Origin: Triatoma infestans
Lineage: Eukaryota > Arthropoda > Insecta > Hemiptera > Reduviidae
Length of the DNA stretch: 64,000 nt
Direction of reading: 5' to 3'
NCBI GenBank assembly: GCA_011037195.1
Contig: JAAEAF010014403.1
Location: 124,001-188,000 of the forward strand
The translations under genes were made by a program, and so were the position numbers. The notes under the pieces are model-generated. The model had not been told where the DNA came from, made no database searches, and saw only the letters and a program-made list of their open reading frames with translations. Shown here in pieces: positions 19,948 through 30,659 of this stretch (its first letter is position 1; the number at the start of each line of letters is the position of its first letter).

Positions 19948-20351
19948 TGGGGCCAAGGGGTCTTCCACCGTTTTGGTGGAAAGCTCCAGGGTGAATAGCA
20001 GGCTTCACCTACTATTCATCAAGACCGTCCGAGCGCAGCATCTAGTGTTACTGCGTCCTTCCCGAGGTGGCCCCGTTGTATACGGAACTCGGCGGTTCTA
20101 GACCTGGACGTCGATAAAAGTCCCCAGCGGTTAAGGGTGTACCCGCTGGTCATCTGAGGTGGTGCCCCCAGGGGCAGCTTCAGAGATACACTCCCCCCTA
20201 AAACAGGGTGTTATGCGTACCGTGCCCATGTAGGTTTGCAGCCAGGGGGTAATACAGGCTGTAGTATAACGGTGCCTTCCTGAAACCGGGCCGCATCAGG
20301 GAGTAATGAATGGCCTTGCTGTATCATGCGGGGCTCTGATGCAGTTGACCG
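19948..20351 (+). other. LOA LINE 5' UTR
   Basis: 404 bp between the target duplication and the first long ORF, with GC content like the rest of the LINE. No ORF of note. It should contain the internal promoter of the element, but no specific box can be named. Confidence 0.6.
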
Positions 20352-23300
20352 ATGAGAAACCCTAGCTGCACGTGGGAATCCATGAAGAAAACAAAAAAGA
20401 TCAAATCTGGAATTAGGCGGGCAGCTACCGCCACTTTACAACCTGCGGCCCAAGCCACAAAGGAGCGTGCTCCCAGTGGAATGGGTGAGAGTACTTCTCG
20501 CCAAGCTGAGCAGGTCCCAGTAAGTAAGCGGGTGGATACCGCGATTGTAATAATGGAACCCCAGGCATCTATGGAGCAAGCTCCTGGTGGGGGGGAAGCA
20601 GGCAATAGGCCTACTACTAGCGGTGGCGGGGAGGCTCCCGCTTATCCTCCTGGTGCGGTAGGGAAAGAGGAGGCACCGGGTCGGAAAAGGAGCGGGAGGA
20701 AGAGGACGTTACCGCCACCGCCCCCAGGGCAACCGGGGGCGATAGATGACCCTCTGAGGAGAGGCCTCAGTGGTTCAGGCGTTCGGTGGTATCTCCGCGC
20801 GCTTGCTGGGGGCATGACCCCCCAGGAAGCAAGAGCGGAGGCCGAGAAGCACAGAGCACAGCGGGGAGGCAGTAGCCCACCTCAGCGTGCTCATGGTAAG
20901 CGGGAGAGATACACAACACCTCCCGAAAGGAAAGATGTTAAAAGAAGAAGGGTGGTACCTTCTGGTAGTATGAATCCCGGGGTTCCCTCGGGGGCGAACC
21001 CAAGTCTTCGCCGTCCTAGCACCAGCTATGCCGGTGCAGTACAGGCGGTGAGAGTTGGGGTGATGCCTCGAGGCTTCCCGGATGTGATACTCAGTGCTGA
21101 GGAGTTATCAGCACTGGAGGATGCTATTGTGGAGGAAATAGCCCTTGGATGGGAGCATAAGCTCCAATTTGAGGGCATACATTTTCGTCCAGGGATGCTG
21201 TGGCTAGACTGCTTTGACCAGCACACGGCGGACTGGCTGCAGAGCAGGGTATCAACCCTGAGTACTTGGACGGGAGTGGAGTTGATGGCGTGCTCAGGAG
21301 AGGATTTCCCGAAGATGCACACCATCACTGCCTTCTTTCCAAGGAGTGCGGACAAGGGCATCAAGAAGGTCTTGGCCTTGGTGGATGCCCAGAACGTGGG
21401 AGTAAACACGAAGATCTGGAAGATCCTCGTATGTAAAGAGGAGAATGGAGGTCTCTTGATGACCGCCGCGATCGACGATCAGTCGTTCGAGGCGGTCAGG
21501 AGGGGAGAAGGAACCATCCGATTTCGGTTTGGGCAGCTCCCCATTAGAGGCTGGAAGAAGCTGGAGGGCGAAGGGGATGAAAGCTCCTTTGTCCTCTACT
21601 CCAGCGGAGGAGCCGCCGAGGGAGAGTTTATCCCCGGGGCTCGAATACGATTCTCAGCGACGGGAGAGCCTGGGAGACATGGGAGCAATGGATCTCTCAG
21701 CCCTCCGGGCAAGCCTCTCGGTCGAGGAGGAGGAGAAGCTCCTGGGAGTGGAGGGGGGTGCTCCCCCCACCCTCCCATGAGCAAGCATCCCTCGGGAATG
21801 AGTACCGGGGTAGCCCAGGTGAACCTACACCATGCAAAGGGGGCATCGGCCACCATTGCGAGGTTGTTCGCCAAAAGGCTACTTAGCCTGGTGCTGATTC
21901 AGGAGCCGTGGACAGTCAAAGGACGGATTTGTGGACTGTCAGGTAAGTACAGTAAGGTAGTATGGGATGCTAAAAGTGAAAATCCTAGGGCCTGCATCCT
22001 GATCAGAAATAATATTAATTACACATGTTTTTCAGAATTTACGACGCGGGATCTGGTATCCATTTTGGCCCACTTGAATTATGGAGGTAACAACCGCGCC
22101 GTTGTGATAGCATCCAGTTACTTCGCTGGGGACAGGGATGTACCGCCGGCGGAGGTTCAGAGGTTGGTAGAATACTGCCGGGAGCGGAAGCTGCCTTTCC
22201 TCATTGGATGCGATGCGAACGCCCACAACAGAGTGTGGGGGAGCAGAAGAAACAACAGAAGAGGTGAGTACCTTTTAGAGTTTATCCTCCAATATAACCT
22301 AGATATTTTCAACGTCGGGGCGTCACCTACGTTCGTAACTAGGGCAAGGCAGGAGGTTCTGGATATTACCTTTGGTAGTCCTAGCATCGGGCAGTTTGTC
22401 GGGAGCTGGGAAGTCTCGGATGAGCCTTCCCTTTCAGATCATCGAATTATTACATTCAGTCTGGAGGGGCTTGGCGATGGGGGAGCAGAGTGGAGAAACC
22501 CCAGACGTACAAATTGGGAGGAATTTGTCACCAATTTGAGCTGCGCTCTAAATCGTACCGGCACTTCGAGGGCGCCGCAGGTTCGTTTGGAGCTGGAGCA
22601 TAGTGTAGAGGAACTGAATGAGGCGCTGGTAGGCGCCTTCGAAGACAGTTGCCCCGTGAGTAGACTCCGGTGCTGTAGGGACGTCCCCTGGTGGAGCAGA
22701 GATCTGTCCAATCTAAGGTCCAAAGTGCGCAAGCTCTTTAATAGGGCCAAGCGCACTGGGGATTGGCAGAGCTACACGCGGGCGCTTACTACCTACAACA
22801 AGGAGATTAGAAAAGCTAAAAGAACTAGATACAAAAAATTTTGTGAGGACATCAGCTCCGCACCCGTGGCAGCCAGATTGCATAAGGCAATGGCTAAACA
22901 CGGTGTTGGAGCATTGATGTCACTCAAAAGACCTGATGGCAGCTATGCGCAGGATGGGGAGCAACGTGCTCTTCTCCTGCTGGAGACCCACTTTCCGGGG
23001 AGTCTGCCACCAGAGGATGATACTGACACGATAGGGCCCAGCAGACCGGTAAGGGATGACTGGGAGGTGGCCAGAACCATCTGCACGCCACTAAGAATAG
23101 AATGGGCAATAAATAAGTTTCAGCCCTTCAAGTCGCCTGGTGTGGATGGGGTCTTCCCGGCCCTCCTACAAAAGGGCCTGGGGGGGGGGGTTCTTCCACA
23201 CTTGGTCAAGATCTTTCGGAGCAGTTTGGCACTCGGGTATATACCGAGGCCGTGGAGAAGGGCTAGGTTGGTCTTTATCCCCAAGGTTGGGAAAAGGGAC

Positions 23301-24425
23301 GCCACCTTGCCCAAGTCCTTTAGGCCTATCTGCCTTACGTCTTTTCTTTTAAAGACTATGGAGAAGGCCGTGGACAATTATATCAGGACAGGGGTTTTGG
23401 AGAGGGTGCCTTTGCACCCCTGTCAGCACGCATATCGGGCGGGAAGGTCGGTGGATACCGCTCTATATCGGCTGACAGATGTAATCCAGAGGACCCTAGG
23501 TGTTAAGGAAACGGCCATCTGTGCCTTTTTGGACATAGAAGGCGCGTTTGACAATACTTCCCATGAGGCGGTTGGCAGAGCCCTTGTTAGAAGGGGGGTG
23601 GATGGAACAACCGCCAGATGGATGATGGAAATGTTGTCTACAAGAACGGTAGAGACTGTGGTGGGCTCAAGGACCATCCGCTCCCGCACTACTCGTGGCT
23701 GTCCGCAAGGGGGGGTTTTGTCACCCCTAATGTGGAGCCTGGTGGTGGATGAGCTCCTCTACAAACTGACGGACGTCGGCATTGCCTGTCAGGGATATGC
23801 TGACGACGTCGTCATTATTGCTAGAGGAAAGTTTGAAGAAACCCTATGTGACATAATACAGAGGGGTCTAGATATCACTAGTGGGTGGTGTGTCTCAGTG
23901 GGGTTGAAGGTTAATCCAACGAAAACCACTGTGGTACCCTTCACTAGGAAAAGAACACTCCCTCGCCTGAAAAATATCCGGCTAGCCGGAGAGGAAGTAG
24001 GGTGGGAAAAGGAGGTTAAGTACCTAGGGGTGACTTTTGATAGTAAACTCCTATGGAAGAAACACATTGAATCAACTGTTAATAAGGCCACTGGCGCCCT
24101 CATGATATGTAGGAGGATGGCGGGCAAATCCTGGGGATGCCCCCCGAGAATCCTACGGTGGATGTACACCATGATGGTGAGACCAGTTATCACCTATGGC
24201 GCGGTGGCTTGGTTTAGGAAGACCAAAGAAGTATCGGTCAGGAAAACTCTTGACAAGGTACAGCGGCTCGCATGCTTATGCATGACGGGGGCTATGAGGA
24301 CTTGCCCCACTGCCGGGATGGAGGTTATCCTCAATCTGTCACCTTTGTACCTAGTGGTAGAAAGGGCGGCGAAGGGGGCTCTTCTTAGGATCTCCAGGAG
24401 TGGTGCAGGAGGGGGGAAGGGCTGA
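20352..24425 (+). CDS. LOA LINE polyprotein: gag-like, APE endonuclease, reverse transcriptase
   Basis: 1357 codons. The first 230 residues are basic and Gly/Pro-rich, ending in a nuclear-localisation-like patch (ERKDVKRRRVVP). A globular domain follows (about 235-400; LRPG-type words such as HFRPGMLWLDCFD), like the DUF4780 domain of insect LINEs. APE endonuclease occupies about 485-700: NLHHAKG, LIQEPW, IGCDANAHN and SDHRIITF. RT occupies about 930-1230: FRPICLTSFLLKTMEK, FLDIEGAFDN (motif A), RGCPQGGVLSPLMW (B), GYADDVVIIA (C). Nicking and target-primed copying are its roles. The stop at 24423 comes from one extra G in the run 24411-24416; the frame continues into the RNase H. Confidence 0.93.
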   Translation: MRNPSCTWESMKKTKKIKSGIRRAATATLQPAAQATKERAPSGMGESTSRQAEQVPVSKRVDTAIVIMEPQASMEQAPGGGEAGNRPTTSGGGEAPAYPPGAVGKEEAPGRKRSGRKRTLPPPPPGQPGAIDDPLRRGLSGSGVRWYLRALAGGMTPQEARAEAEKHRAQRGGSSPPQRAHGKRERYTTPPERKDVKRRRVVPSGSMNPGVPSGANPSLRRPSTSYAGAVQAVRVGVMPRGFPDVILSAEELSALEDAIVEEIALGWEHKLQFEGIHFRPGMLWLDCFDQHTADWLQSRVSTLSTWTGVELMACSGEDFPKMHTITAFFPRSADKGIKKVLALVDAQNVGVNTKIWKILVCKEENGGLLMTAAIDDQSFEAVRRGEGTIRFRFGQLPIRGWKKLEGEGDESSFVLYSSGGAAEGEFIPGARIRFSATGEPGRHGSNGSLSPPGKPLGRGGGEAPGSGGGCSPHPPMSKHPSGMSTGVAQVNLHHAKGASATIARLFAKRLLSLVLIQEPWTVKGRICGLSGKYSKVVWDAKSENPRACILIRNNINYTCFSEFTTRDLVSILAHLNYGGNNRAVVIASSYFAGDRDVPPAEVQRLVEYCRERKLPFLIGCDANAHNRVWGSRRNNRRGEYLLEFILQYNLDIFNVGASPTFVTRARQEVLDITFGSPSIGQFVGSWEVSDEPSLSDHRIITFSLEGLGDGGAEWRNPRRTNWEEFVTNLSCALNRTGTSRAPQVRLELEHSVEELNEALVGAFEDSCPVSRLRCCRDVPWWSRDLSNLRSKVRKLFNRAKRTGDWQSYTRALTTYNKEIRKAKRTRYKKFCEDISSAPVAARLHKAMAKHGVGALMSLKRPDGSYAQDGEQRALLLLETHFPGSLPPEDDTDTIGPSRPVRDDWEVARTICTPLRIEWAINKFQPFKSPGVDGVFPALLQKGLGGGVLPHLVKIFRSSLALGYIPRPWRRARLVFIPKVGKRDATLPKSFRPICLTSFLLKTMEKAVDNYIRTGVLERVPLHPCQHAYRAGRSVDTALYRLTDVIQRTLGVKETAICAFLDIEGAFDNTSHEAVGRALVRRGVDGTTARWMMEMLSTRTVETVVGSRTIRSRTTRGCPQGGVLSPLMWSLVVDELLYKLTDVGIACQGYADDVVIIARGKFEETLCDIIQRGLDITSGWCVSVGLKVNPTKTTVVPFTRKRTLPRLKNIRLAGEEVGWEKEVKYLGVTFDSKLLWKKHIESTVNKATGALMICRRMAGKSWGCPPRILRWMYTMMVRPVITYGAVAWFRKTKEVSVRKTLDKVQRLACLCMTGAMRTCPTAGMEVILNLSPLYLVVERAAKGALLRISRSGAGGGKG

Positions 24426-25422
24426 GGGTTAGAGAGTTGGTATTCTCACCTTTGGGCTCCCCCATCTGGCACCTTCCTAGGGACGGTATGAGTAAGAGGT
24501 ACAGCTTCACTAAAAATTTTTCGTCGAAGCTACGGTTCAAGAGTGAGTGGAGCGAGGGATCCGCTCTGTTGGGCATCAAGGAACATGCCATTAAATGGTA
24601 TACTGATGGGTCGAAGACCCTCGAGGGGACTGGGGCGGGGGTGGTTGGTCCAAGGATCAAGCATTCGGAACCCATGGGTAAATTTCCCAGCATCTTCCAG
24701 GCGGAGATATACGCTATCGGAAGATGTGTTCAATTTAACCTCGATAGGGGATACAGGAATCAGGAGATTGTAATCCTTTCTGATAGTCAAGCAGCCATTG
24801 GAGCTCTGGGTGCACCAGTCATTAACTCTAAAATGGTTTGGGAATGCCTAGATAAACTTAACGATCTGGGCAGCAGGAACAAAGTTGCACTCTGGTGGGT
24901 ACCGGGCATGTTGGCATTGAAGGGAATGAGATGGCCGACGCCCTGGCCAAGATAGGCGCTATGACCCCACTTCTGGGGCCGGAACCTTTTTGTGGGATTA
25001 GCGACCAGTTTCTGTTAGAGGAACTTAGGAAGGAGGAGGAGACGAAGAGATCTCAACTCTGGTACTCCCTCCCCGGGTTGCGGCAGGCCAAGATCTGCTT
25101 GGGAAATTATAACCAACGGAGGTCGGAGGCCTGCATTGGATTGAGTAAGAACAAGCTCCGCGTACTTACGGGTTTCCTCACGGGGCATTGCCGACTTAGA
25201 GGACACCTGGTGAAGCTGGGCTTGGAAAGTGACAGCTCATGCAGATTCTGTGGGGAGTTGGAGGAAACTCCAATACATCTCCTAACAGACTGCGAGGCTG
25301 CCACTCAGAGAAGGTTCAGGAACCTGGGCAGCTACCAGGTGGAGGAGGGGAACATACCCTCTCTAGAGCCCGTAAGGGTATTAGGATTCCTCAGGGATCT
25401 TAACCTGATGGAGGTATTGTAG
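24419..25422 (+). pseudogene. LOA LINE RNase H and C-terminal zinc knuckle, frameshifted
   Basis: The natural continuation of the RT polyprotein. IKWYTDGSKTLEG (first Asp of RNase H, about 24590), FQAEIYAIGRC (Glu), ILSDSQAAIG (second Asp), then WWVPG. One G is missing at about 24902, and the last block HVGIEGNEMADALAK is in the next frame (24895-25422). The tail has CRFCGELEETPIHLLTDC, a C-x2-C...H...C knuckle. The stop is at 25420, followed by a 115-bp 3' UTR and a poly(A). Both lesions are in or beside G runs. Confidence 0.9.
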
Positions 25423-25546
25423 AACGGATGTTCAACTGGGCATCCGTTCGGGTGCTATGGGCAGGCCTGTGGCACCCAGGGGGCATAGCACAATAGACCT
25501 GATTGAGGTCGCAGTGCGTTGGCCCCCCCCCCGATAAAAAAAAAAA

Positions 25547-26480
25547 CCCTATCTTTAAAATGTGGTTTAGACAGAAGCTTTTGAAGGGAACGTTCATTGT
25601 TAACTAAGCGCATATCAATTCTTTTCATAACATTTTCCATTAATTTCCCAAAAATACTGTTCATTATCCACATGTATAACCCTTTATGAAAATCGTTCTT
25701 GGATTCTTTTCTAAGCTTTATGTTATGATTCATGAATGGTTGCAGCCATTCCTCTTGGTAGAATTTCAAAACTCTGTGTACTTTAATAAGTTTTAATCCT
25801 GCTATTAACGCTTGCCTTAAAAGTAAATAATGAACTATGTAATTTTTTTATCATTCAGAGTTGTTAAAAGTTTACTAACTTTATGACCAGGAGGCTTTTG
25901 GTTAACAGGTAAGTATGGAAGTTCAGAATGTGCATCCATCAGTTGTTTAGGATATTCAACATCCACTTCCAATATGCACCGTAATCGCTACTTTCAGTCA
26001 TGTTACAAATGAAATCAGTTGTATATTTATTTAAATTTTCATCCCAACTAAAGTTACTTTTTGGCAATTTGTGGCTCATAGCGTACGTGTACAGAGAATT
26101 TGCATCAAGCATTAAAATGTACTTTCGAGGACATCGTTTATCGTAACCATCAACATAAGGGTTATTTGCAACAGAATGACGCCTTACTACCTGCGTTAGA
26201 CCCCCTCTTCTTCCGTTTTGCACGAATAGCATTTGGTCGTAATCAGTTAATAATTCCAGCTCAACTTTTGTGTATTTGAGCATACTTAAAAAAGCATAGC
26301 TTGGTATCGTTATTGTCCACGCTGGGTCTAACTTATAAATTTGTCTCATACTTCGACGAAATTCCTCAAACACTCCGCACAATAGTAAGACGTTGCATAG
26401 GAGATAATTATCACTGTAATCGCCTATTTTATTATTTTCATTAACTGCTTCTGGTATCCTAGCCTAATCAGTATCGCTTT
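25547..26480 (-). pseudogene. Protein-primed family B DNA polymerase, central part, 5' truncated
   Basis: In minus-strand order: a degenerate last exonuclease motif (DYSDNYLLCNVLLL, about 26365-26440; the usual Asp after Y-x3 is Asn), then ITIPSYAFLSML, FVQNGRRGGLTQ and LMLDANSLYTYAM (motif A, catalytic Asp). After a frame change near 25940 come HYLLLRQALIAGLKLIKVHR and, at 25769-25547, MNSIFGKLMENVMKR (motif B). Sequence before the last exonuclease motif is missing, so roughly half of the usual protein is gone. It joins 19947 across the LOA LINE. Confidence 0.9.
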
Positions 26481-26498
26481 CAATCTGTCGCTGTTTTT

Positions 26499-26756
26499 TT
26501 ATGGAAGGCTTATGACGAATTTAAAGGAGTGTGCACCGGTTGTTTGGCCACAATATATTAATTTGATACCCCCTTTATATTCATGAAAATCTGTATTTTG
26601 TTCGACAGCTTTTAATATACGGTTTGGTAGGATTAAAAATCCCTTTCCATCAAAGTATTCGATGGAAGCTTTTAATGTTTTTCCGAATTTCGTTTCTACT
26701 ATGTTTAAATCAAGTATTTTATGAGCTTTATTTATCTGAAGGTCCTCCGCCTTCAA
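26499..26756 (-). CDS. Small Polinton ORF of unknown function, 85 aa
   Basis: Encoded on the minus strand directly upstream of the polymerase remnant. It reads ILDLNIVETKFGKTLKASIE, then FLILPNRILKAVEQ and a Gly-containing end. The pattern of short beta-strand-like segments could be an OB-like fold, and similar short ORFs (T-K-F-G word, then LP.R) occur repeatedly in invertebrate mobile DNA. I cannot assign a function. Its position where the polymerase N-terminus should begin suggests a deletion joined the two. Confidence 0.45.
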   Translation of the reverse strand: MKAEDLQINKAHKILDLNIVETKFGKTLKASIEYFDGKGFLILPNRILKAVEQNTDFHEYKGGIKLIYCGQTTGAHSFKFVISLP

Positions 26757-27612
26757 ATATTTTTCAGCCTTCCTACTACCACAACTATTTAATATTTCGC
26801 AAAGGCTCCTAAAAATTGAAACAACTAAACTTTAATAATAATCATGCACATCAAAGAATTTTGCATTGTAAACAAAAAGACAAAAGCTGTACTTACATTT
26901 TGAAGGAGACTGCAGTTCTTCCAAGTAAAGACTGTTTGGACTTGCTTTGGATGGCAGCGTATATATACTGCTATGTAAAAGGATGTTGCAGACATTTGAC
27001 CTCTAAAATAATGCATCTTGGCGTACTTTTTTAAAAAAAGTATTCTTTAACTTGCACTTACATGCATGTGGTTCCAGTCAGTCGGGGAAATTTAAAAAAA
27101 AGACAAAACGAAAACTAACTTGCACTTGCATGTAGGTACTCCCAGACATCCGGGCCTTTGAACTTGAAATATTAACAACTTTATTCTTTTTTTTATAAAA
27201 ATATTCTTACAATGAATCATTTCTAATTTATTTTCTTTTTAAGAAGATGGCTATCATTAATCAATATTTTGGACAAACCACATCTATTATCCTAATTTAA
27301 GGATTCTACGATCCTAATTTAAAAATAAACATTTTTTTTTAAAAAAACTATTCATAAAATATTTAAAAAAATTAATCATTTAATAAATGTTTAAAAATTG
27401 TTTTAAATTTCCTTCGATGTAATATTGTAATCTGTTTTAATATTATTATCCTAAAAACCATAAAAATCATAAGTTTTCAGTTTAGAACAAAATCATCAGT
27501 TTAGCCCTCTGAAGTGTATATTATACTAATATAAAATATTAGTATTATACTAATGTTATATCAATGTTGACATATTATCAGTGGCCGTGTGGATTTAGCC
27601 TCCTCGGAGAGT
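26757..27612. other. Polinton right end, AT-rich, no gene
   Basis: No convincing coding thread. The words aacttgcacttacatgcatg (27050) and aacttgcacttgcatgta (27117) are a diverged direct repeat about 67 bp apart. The rest is A/T runs. Confidence 0.5.
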
Positions 27613-27911
27613 AAAAATTTTCCAAGTGTGCAAGGTCGACCACTTATACTACTAGCGCACTGATACTAAAATTTGTTAAAGTGTTTAACTAAATGAACCT
27701 AACTGTTGGACTTAGTTTTTGAAAAGTGGCCCAGAACGTACAACCATATGAAATGATTTGGACTTAGATTTTGAAAAGTGGCCCAGAACGTACAACCATA
27801 TTAAATGATTTGGACTTAGTTTTTGAAAAGTGGCCCAGAACGTACGACCATATTAAATGATTCGGACTTAGTTTTTGAAAAGTGGCCCAGAACGTACAAC
27901 TTTCTACTACT
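27613..27911 (-). repeat. Polinton right terminal inverted repeat with four 52-bp units
   Basis: Inverse of 10782-10976, but with four instead of two 52-bp subterminal units (starts near 27708, 27760, 27812 and 27864). The 104-bp difference explains the whole length difference between the two repeats. It ends CTACTACT before the ttccgg duplication. Confidence 0.92.
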
Positions 27912-27917
27912 TTCCGG

Positions 27918-28259
27918 TTGAGTAATTTTTGCCCTGTCAGTTTCCTTTGTGATACCCAAATGGAATGTCAAGTTTGAACTTTCTGTTCTGGCTGTTCTGC
28001 TTAAGTTCAAGAAAAAAAAAAACTCTGTAATTTTTCGTTTTTGAATTGTGCCGCCTTGAATTGTGTCTTACAGACGATTTTTTAAAAACTACTTTTCGAA
28101 CTCAGAGGAGCTGAAAACGTGAACTTCACCTGTATTTCTTAAAAATTACTTTTCGAACATAGGGACCTGAGAACGTGTATTTAAAGCAGTAGGAGAAAGT
28201 AAAAAGTAAAGTAGTTTCAAATAAGAGAAAACAGCAAAAGTGATAATTTACGTATTAAT
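27918..28259 (+). repeat. Non-coding repeat family, copy C remainder, then gene-free DNA
   Basis: 27912-28010 continue the repeat copy that was cut by the Polinton (left part 10730-10781): gttgagtaatttttgccctg, then aatggaatgtcaagtttgaa. To 28259 only diverged pieces of the same family and A/T runs follow. No gene. Confidence 0.65.
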
Positions 28260-28905
28260 TTACATACCCACCGCTGTTTTTATGGAGAAAATTGCATAAA
28301 ACTGAAAAAATTGTATGTACAACGCACTTCCTTTCAAGTGATTTTCTTTAAACTCTGAATTTTGTTAACATTTTTAGTTCTAATTAATGTTATTCAGATG
28401 ATAGAATAGCATAATGAACTAAAATAAATAAGAACAGAAAGTTATAATAGCATTTTTGAGGAAAACATCCCCCCTCTGCCAAAACCCACCATAAATGAAT
28501 TTTCTTGGAGAAATGTTTCAAATAAAAATTGTAGGCCTTTGTATGTGTAGTTGATATATCAAGTTTAAAGAAAATCGTTGAAACCATTTTCAAGAATGTT
28601 GCAAAACAGTGAAAAAAAAAACCACTGAGTAAAGTGGTACTGTTGGTTGAGGAATTTTGACAGATAACGTACTGTCAGATCACAAGGTGATACCCAAGCG
28701 GAATATCAAGTTTGAACTTTCTGCGATTTTTCGTTTTTGAGCTATGCTGTTCACATACATACCACACACAAACACACAGACACACGCACTTTTTTTGGAC
28801 TCAGGGGACCTCAAAACGGATATTTCCGGTGAAAACTCGATACCGAAAATTTGACACGATTACAATACTTCCTCTTATTAGGAGTAAGAGAAAGTAAAAA
28901 AAGAA
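28260..28905 (+). repeat. Non-coding repeat family, uninterrupted copy D
   Basis: It contains one about 310-bp unit (gaaaaaattgtatgtacaac, gcacttcct, ttggagaaatgtttcaaat), then the unique 3' part (acccaagcggaatatcaag, ttttcgtttttgagctatgc), a short AC tract at 28755-28790, and the end segment actcaggggacctcaaaac... ggatatttccggtgaaaact. It serves as the reference for the split copies. Confidence 0.75.
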
Positions 28906-30144
28906 GCAAGGTAGACGAAGATAAAGACAGGAACAGAGAATCGCCCATTTTCATTAATAATGATTGAAAATTAAAAAAAACGTTGACATTTTATTCTTTC
29001 GAATGTCGAGTCGTTTTACATCTGCCGTATGACTCTCTCTTACGGCCTTATCAAAAATTATCCGCACCGGAATTATAACACTTGTAATTTGGCTATTTTT
29101 TTTATCTTTCGGCTGAGATAAATACACAGATTCTAAATGGTTCTCAGCTATTCTAATTGGTTCTCAGCTAACTGCCAGTATTATGTTTTGCGCGGTTCTC
29201 AATACTTACTAAGTTCTATTTTTCAATCCTCTTTTATCACGAATATTCCTTTAACTTGGCGAAAGTTGCACAATTAATTCTGATAAACCCACATTAATCT
29301 GATATAATTACAAACTCTGTATATTTATATTCTTGTAGATTATTCACTGCAGAATTGGCATTTTGGGAAGATCGGTTTAAAATTTACCTCAAACAACAAA
29401 CCATTAATTAACTTGCATAATTAGTAATAGCGTTTCAATAAACAACCGGCACTGGAGCGCAAATAAAGTAAAGAATGATTTGTTTTACTAATATCGATAA
29501 ATGGGTGACATAACTGCACAATGATGTGTATACCACCTAACTGGAGATTGTACATAGACAGGACTAGATGGGTCACACTGGTAACGGACTGAGTAGAGTG
29601 GCTGTCAAAATGGATATTATATATATATATATAATCAAGAGGAGGCTCAAGCAGAGAAATGGTCATCACGCAATTGATATTCTCCAGACAAAGGCTACAG
29701 CCCACAGGAATAGCACTATTGTCCAGACAGCTAACTGAATGACAGCAACGGTAAATTGGCAACGTCACACCAGATCATGATTGTATACACGTGTGTGTGT
29801 GAGTGTGTGTGTCTGTCTTGTATACCTGTGTGTAGGTATATGTATCTATAAACCCCTAAAACATATGTTACGTTATACAAAAAAGCTAGCCATGCCAAGG
29901 CATTTCATGGCCTAAAGTAAAGGTAACAGATAGGATATAGTGAAAGAAAGATATAGATATACAGATGGAAAGTAGGAAAATTTTAGCGAATAAAAGTAAA
30001 TATTTCAAAGGTATGAAAGTATACCCAAGCTGCTTATTGGCACAGTCATCGAAACTAAGAAAGTGTTTTTTTCTTCTTACGCTAGCCTTTTATGAAGGAA
30101 ACGAATCCAATTTGGCTTTGGATGTCCAAATTAGCCCACTCGTC
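28906..30144. other. AT-rich stretch without genes
   Basis: Short (TA)n at about 29617-29632 and (GT)n at 29792-29818. Open frames here are short and without family resemblance. Nothing else is supported. Confidence 0.5.
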
Positions 30145-30345
30145 AAGACGTGATCGTAGGGCAGAGCACGAGAGAATGTGCTCCCTGCCCACTGGTTATC
30201 CGTGTCAAGTGGGCAGGTAACGTTTGGGAGATGCCTATCCTATTCAGGTGCTTCCTAAGATAGTCGAGCCAAGTCGTGATTCTAATGCATAAAGGTTTTC
30301 CTGGGGAATCAGATGGCATCTTCACCCCAAGCAAGCGCTTCAACG
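30145..30345 (-). pseudogene. Decayed LINE fragment, relative of LINE C
   Basis: Minus strand: GKPLCIRITTWLDYLRKHLN and RIG, corresponding to the RLTTRHDYLREHLHRIG segment of LINE C at 6182-6688. The Cys knuckle that should follow has decayed. It is short and without visible duplication. Confidence 0.55.
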
Positions 30346-30659
30346 TCTTCCCTGCTACACCCGCTCTCTTTGTTATTCCACCATACGTATCCGAACAGCG
30401 TATATAAGTATGTTAATTTCGATATATAGATATAACGATATAAGTAAGTTTAATTTCTCTTCTCGTTTCCAGATACGAAGAAAGTAATACGAAGAAAATT
30501 CACAATGCAATTTCTACAAAAACGGACTATTAGAAATGCATGTAATGATATCTACTACGATGCAAGTAAATACTGAACTGTACTTTGCATTTAAATAGCA
30601 ATCTAGAAGAGAGGCCAATGTTTCGACAAAAGAACTCAAAAATAAATTTTCTTAAAATC

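Larger units (their letters stand above)
19948..25546 (+). mobile_element. Full-length LOA-type LINE inserted in the Polinton polymerase
   Basis: 5.6 kb, GC-rich against its AT-rich host. It is flanked by ccctatcttt duplications and ends in A11. It has a 404-bp 5' UTR, one long ORF with gag-like N-terminus, endonuclease and RT, then RNase H and a Cys/His tail in two shifted frames. It has only two single-base lesions, so it is the youngest insertion of this block. The order EN-RT-RNase H and the N-terminal domain type fit the LOA (Bilbo/Baggins-like) clade. Confidence 0.92.
10782..27911. mobile_element. Maverick/Polinton (adintovirus-like integrated element), inactivated, with nested LINE
   Basis: The element starts AGTAGTAG and ends CTACTACT, with terminal inverted repeats of 195 and 299 bp, and is flanked by a perfect 6-bp duplication ttccgg (10776-10781, 27912-27917). 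AG...CT ends and a 6-bp duplication are the published hallmarks of Polintons. Inside are integrase, packaging ATPase, adenain-type protease, minor and major capsid proteins, a phospholipase-like protein and a protein-primed PolB. Without the LOA LINE the element would be about 11.5 kb, short for the class. Several genes are frameshifted or partly deleted. It is an old integrated copy. Confidence 0.96.

Noticed and set aside
20324..25597. Many long open frames on the minus strand and in other + frames within 20.3-25.6 kb
   Set aside because: They are shadows of the GC-rich LOA LINE; their words show no family resemblance while the + strand frame does.
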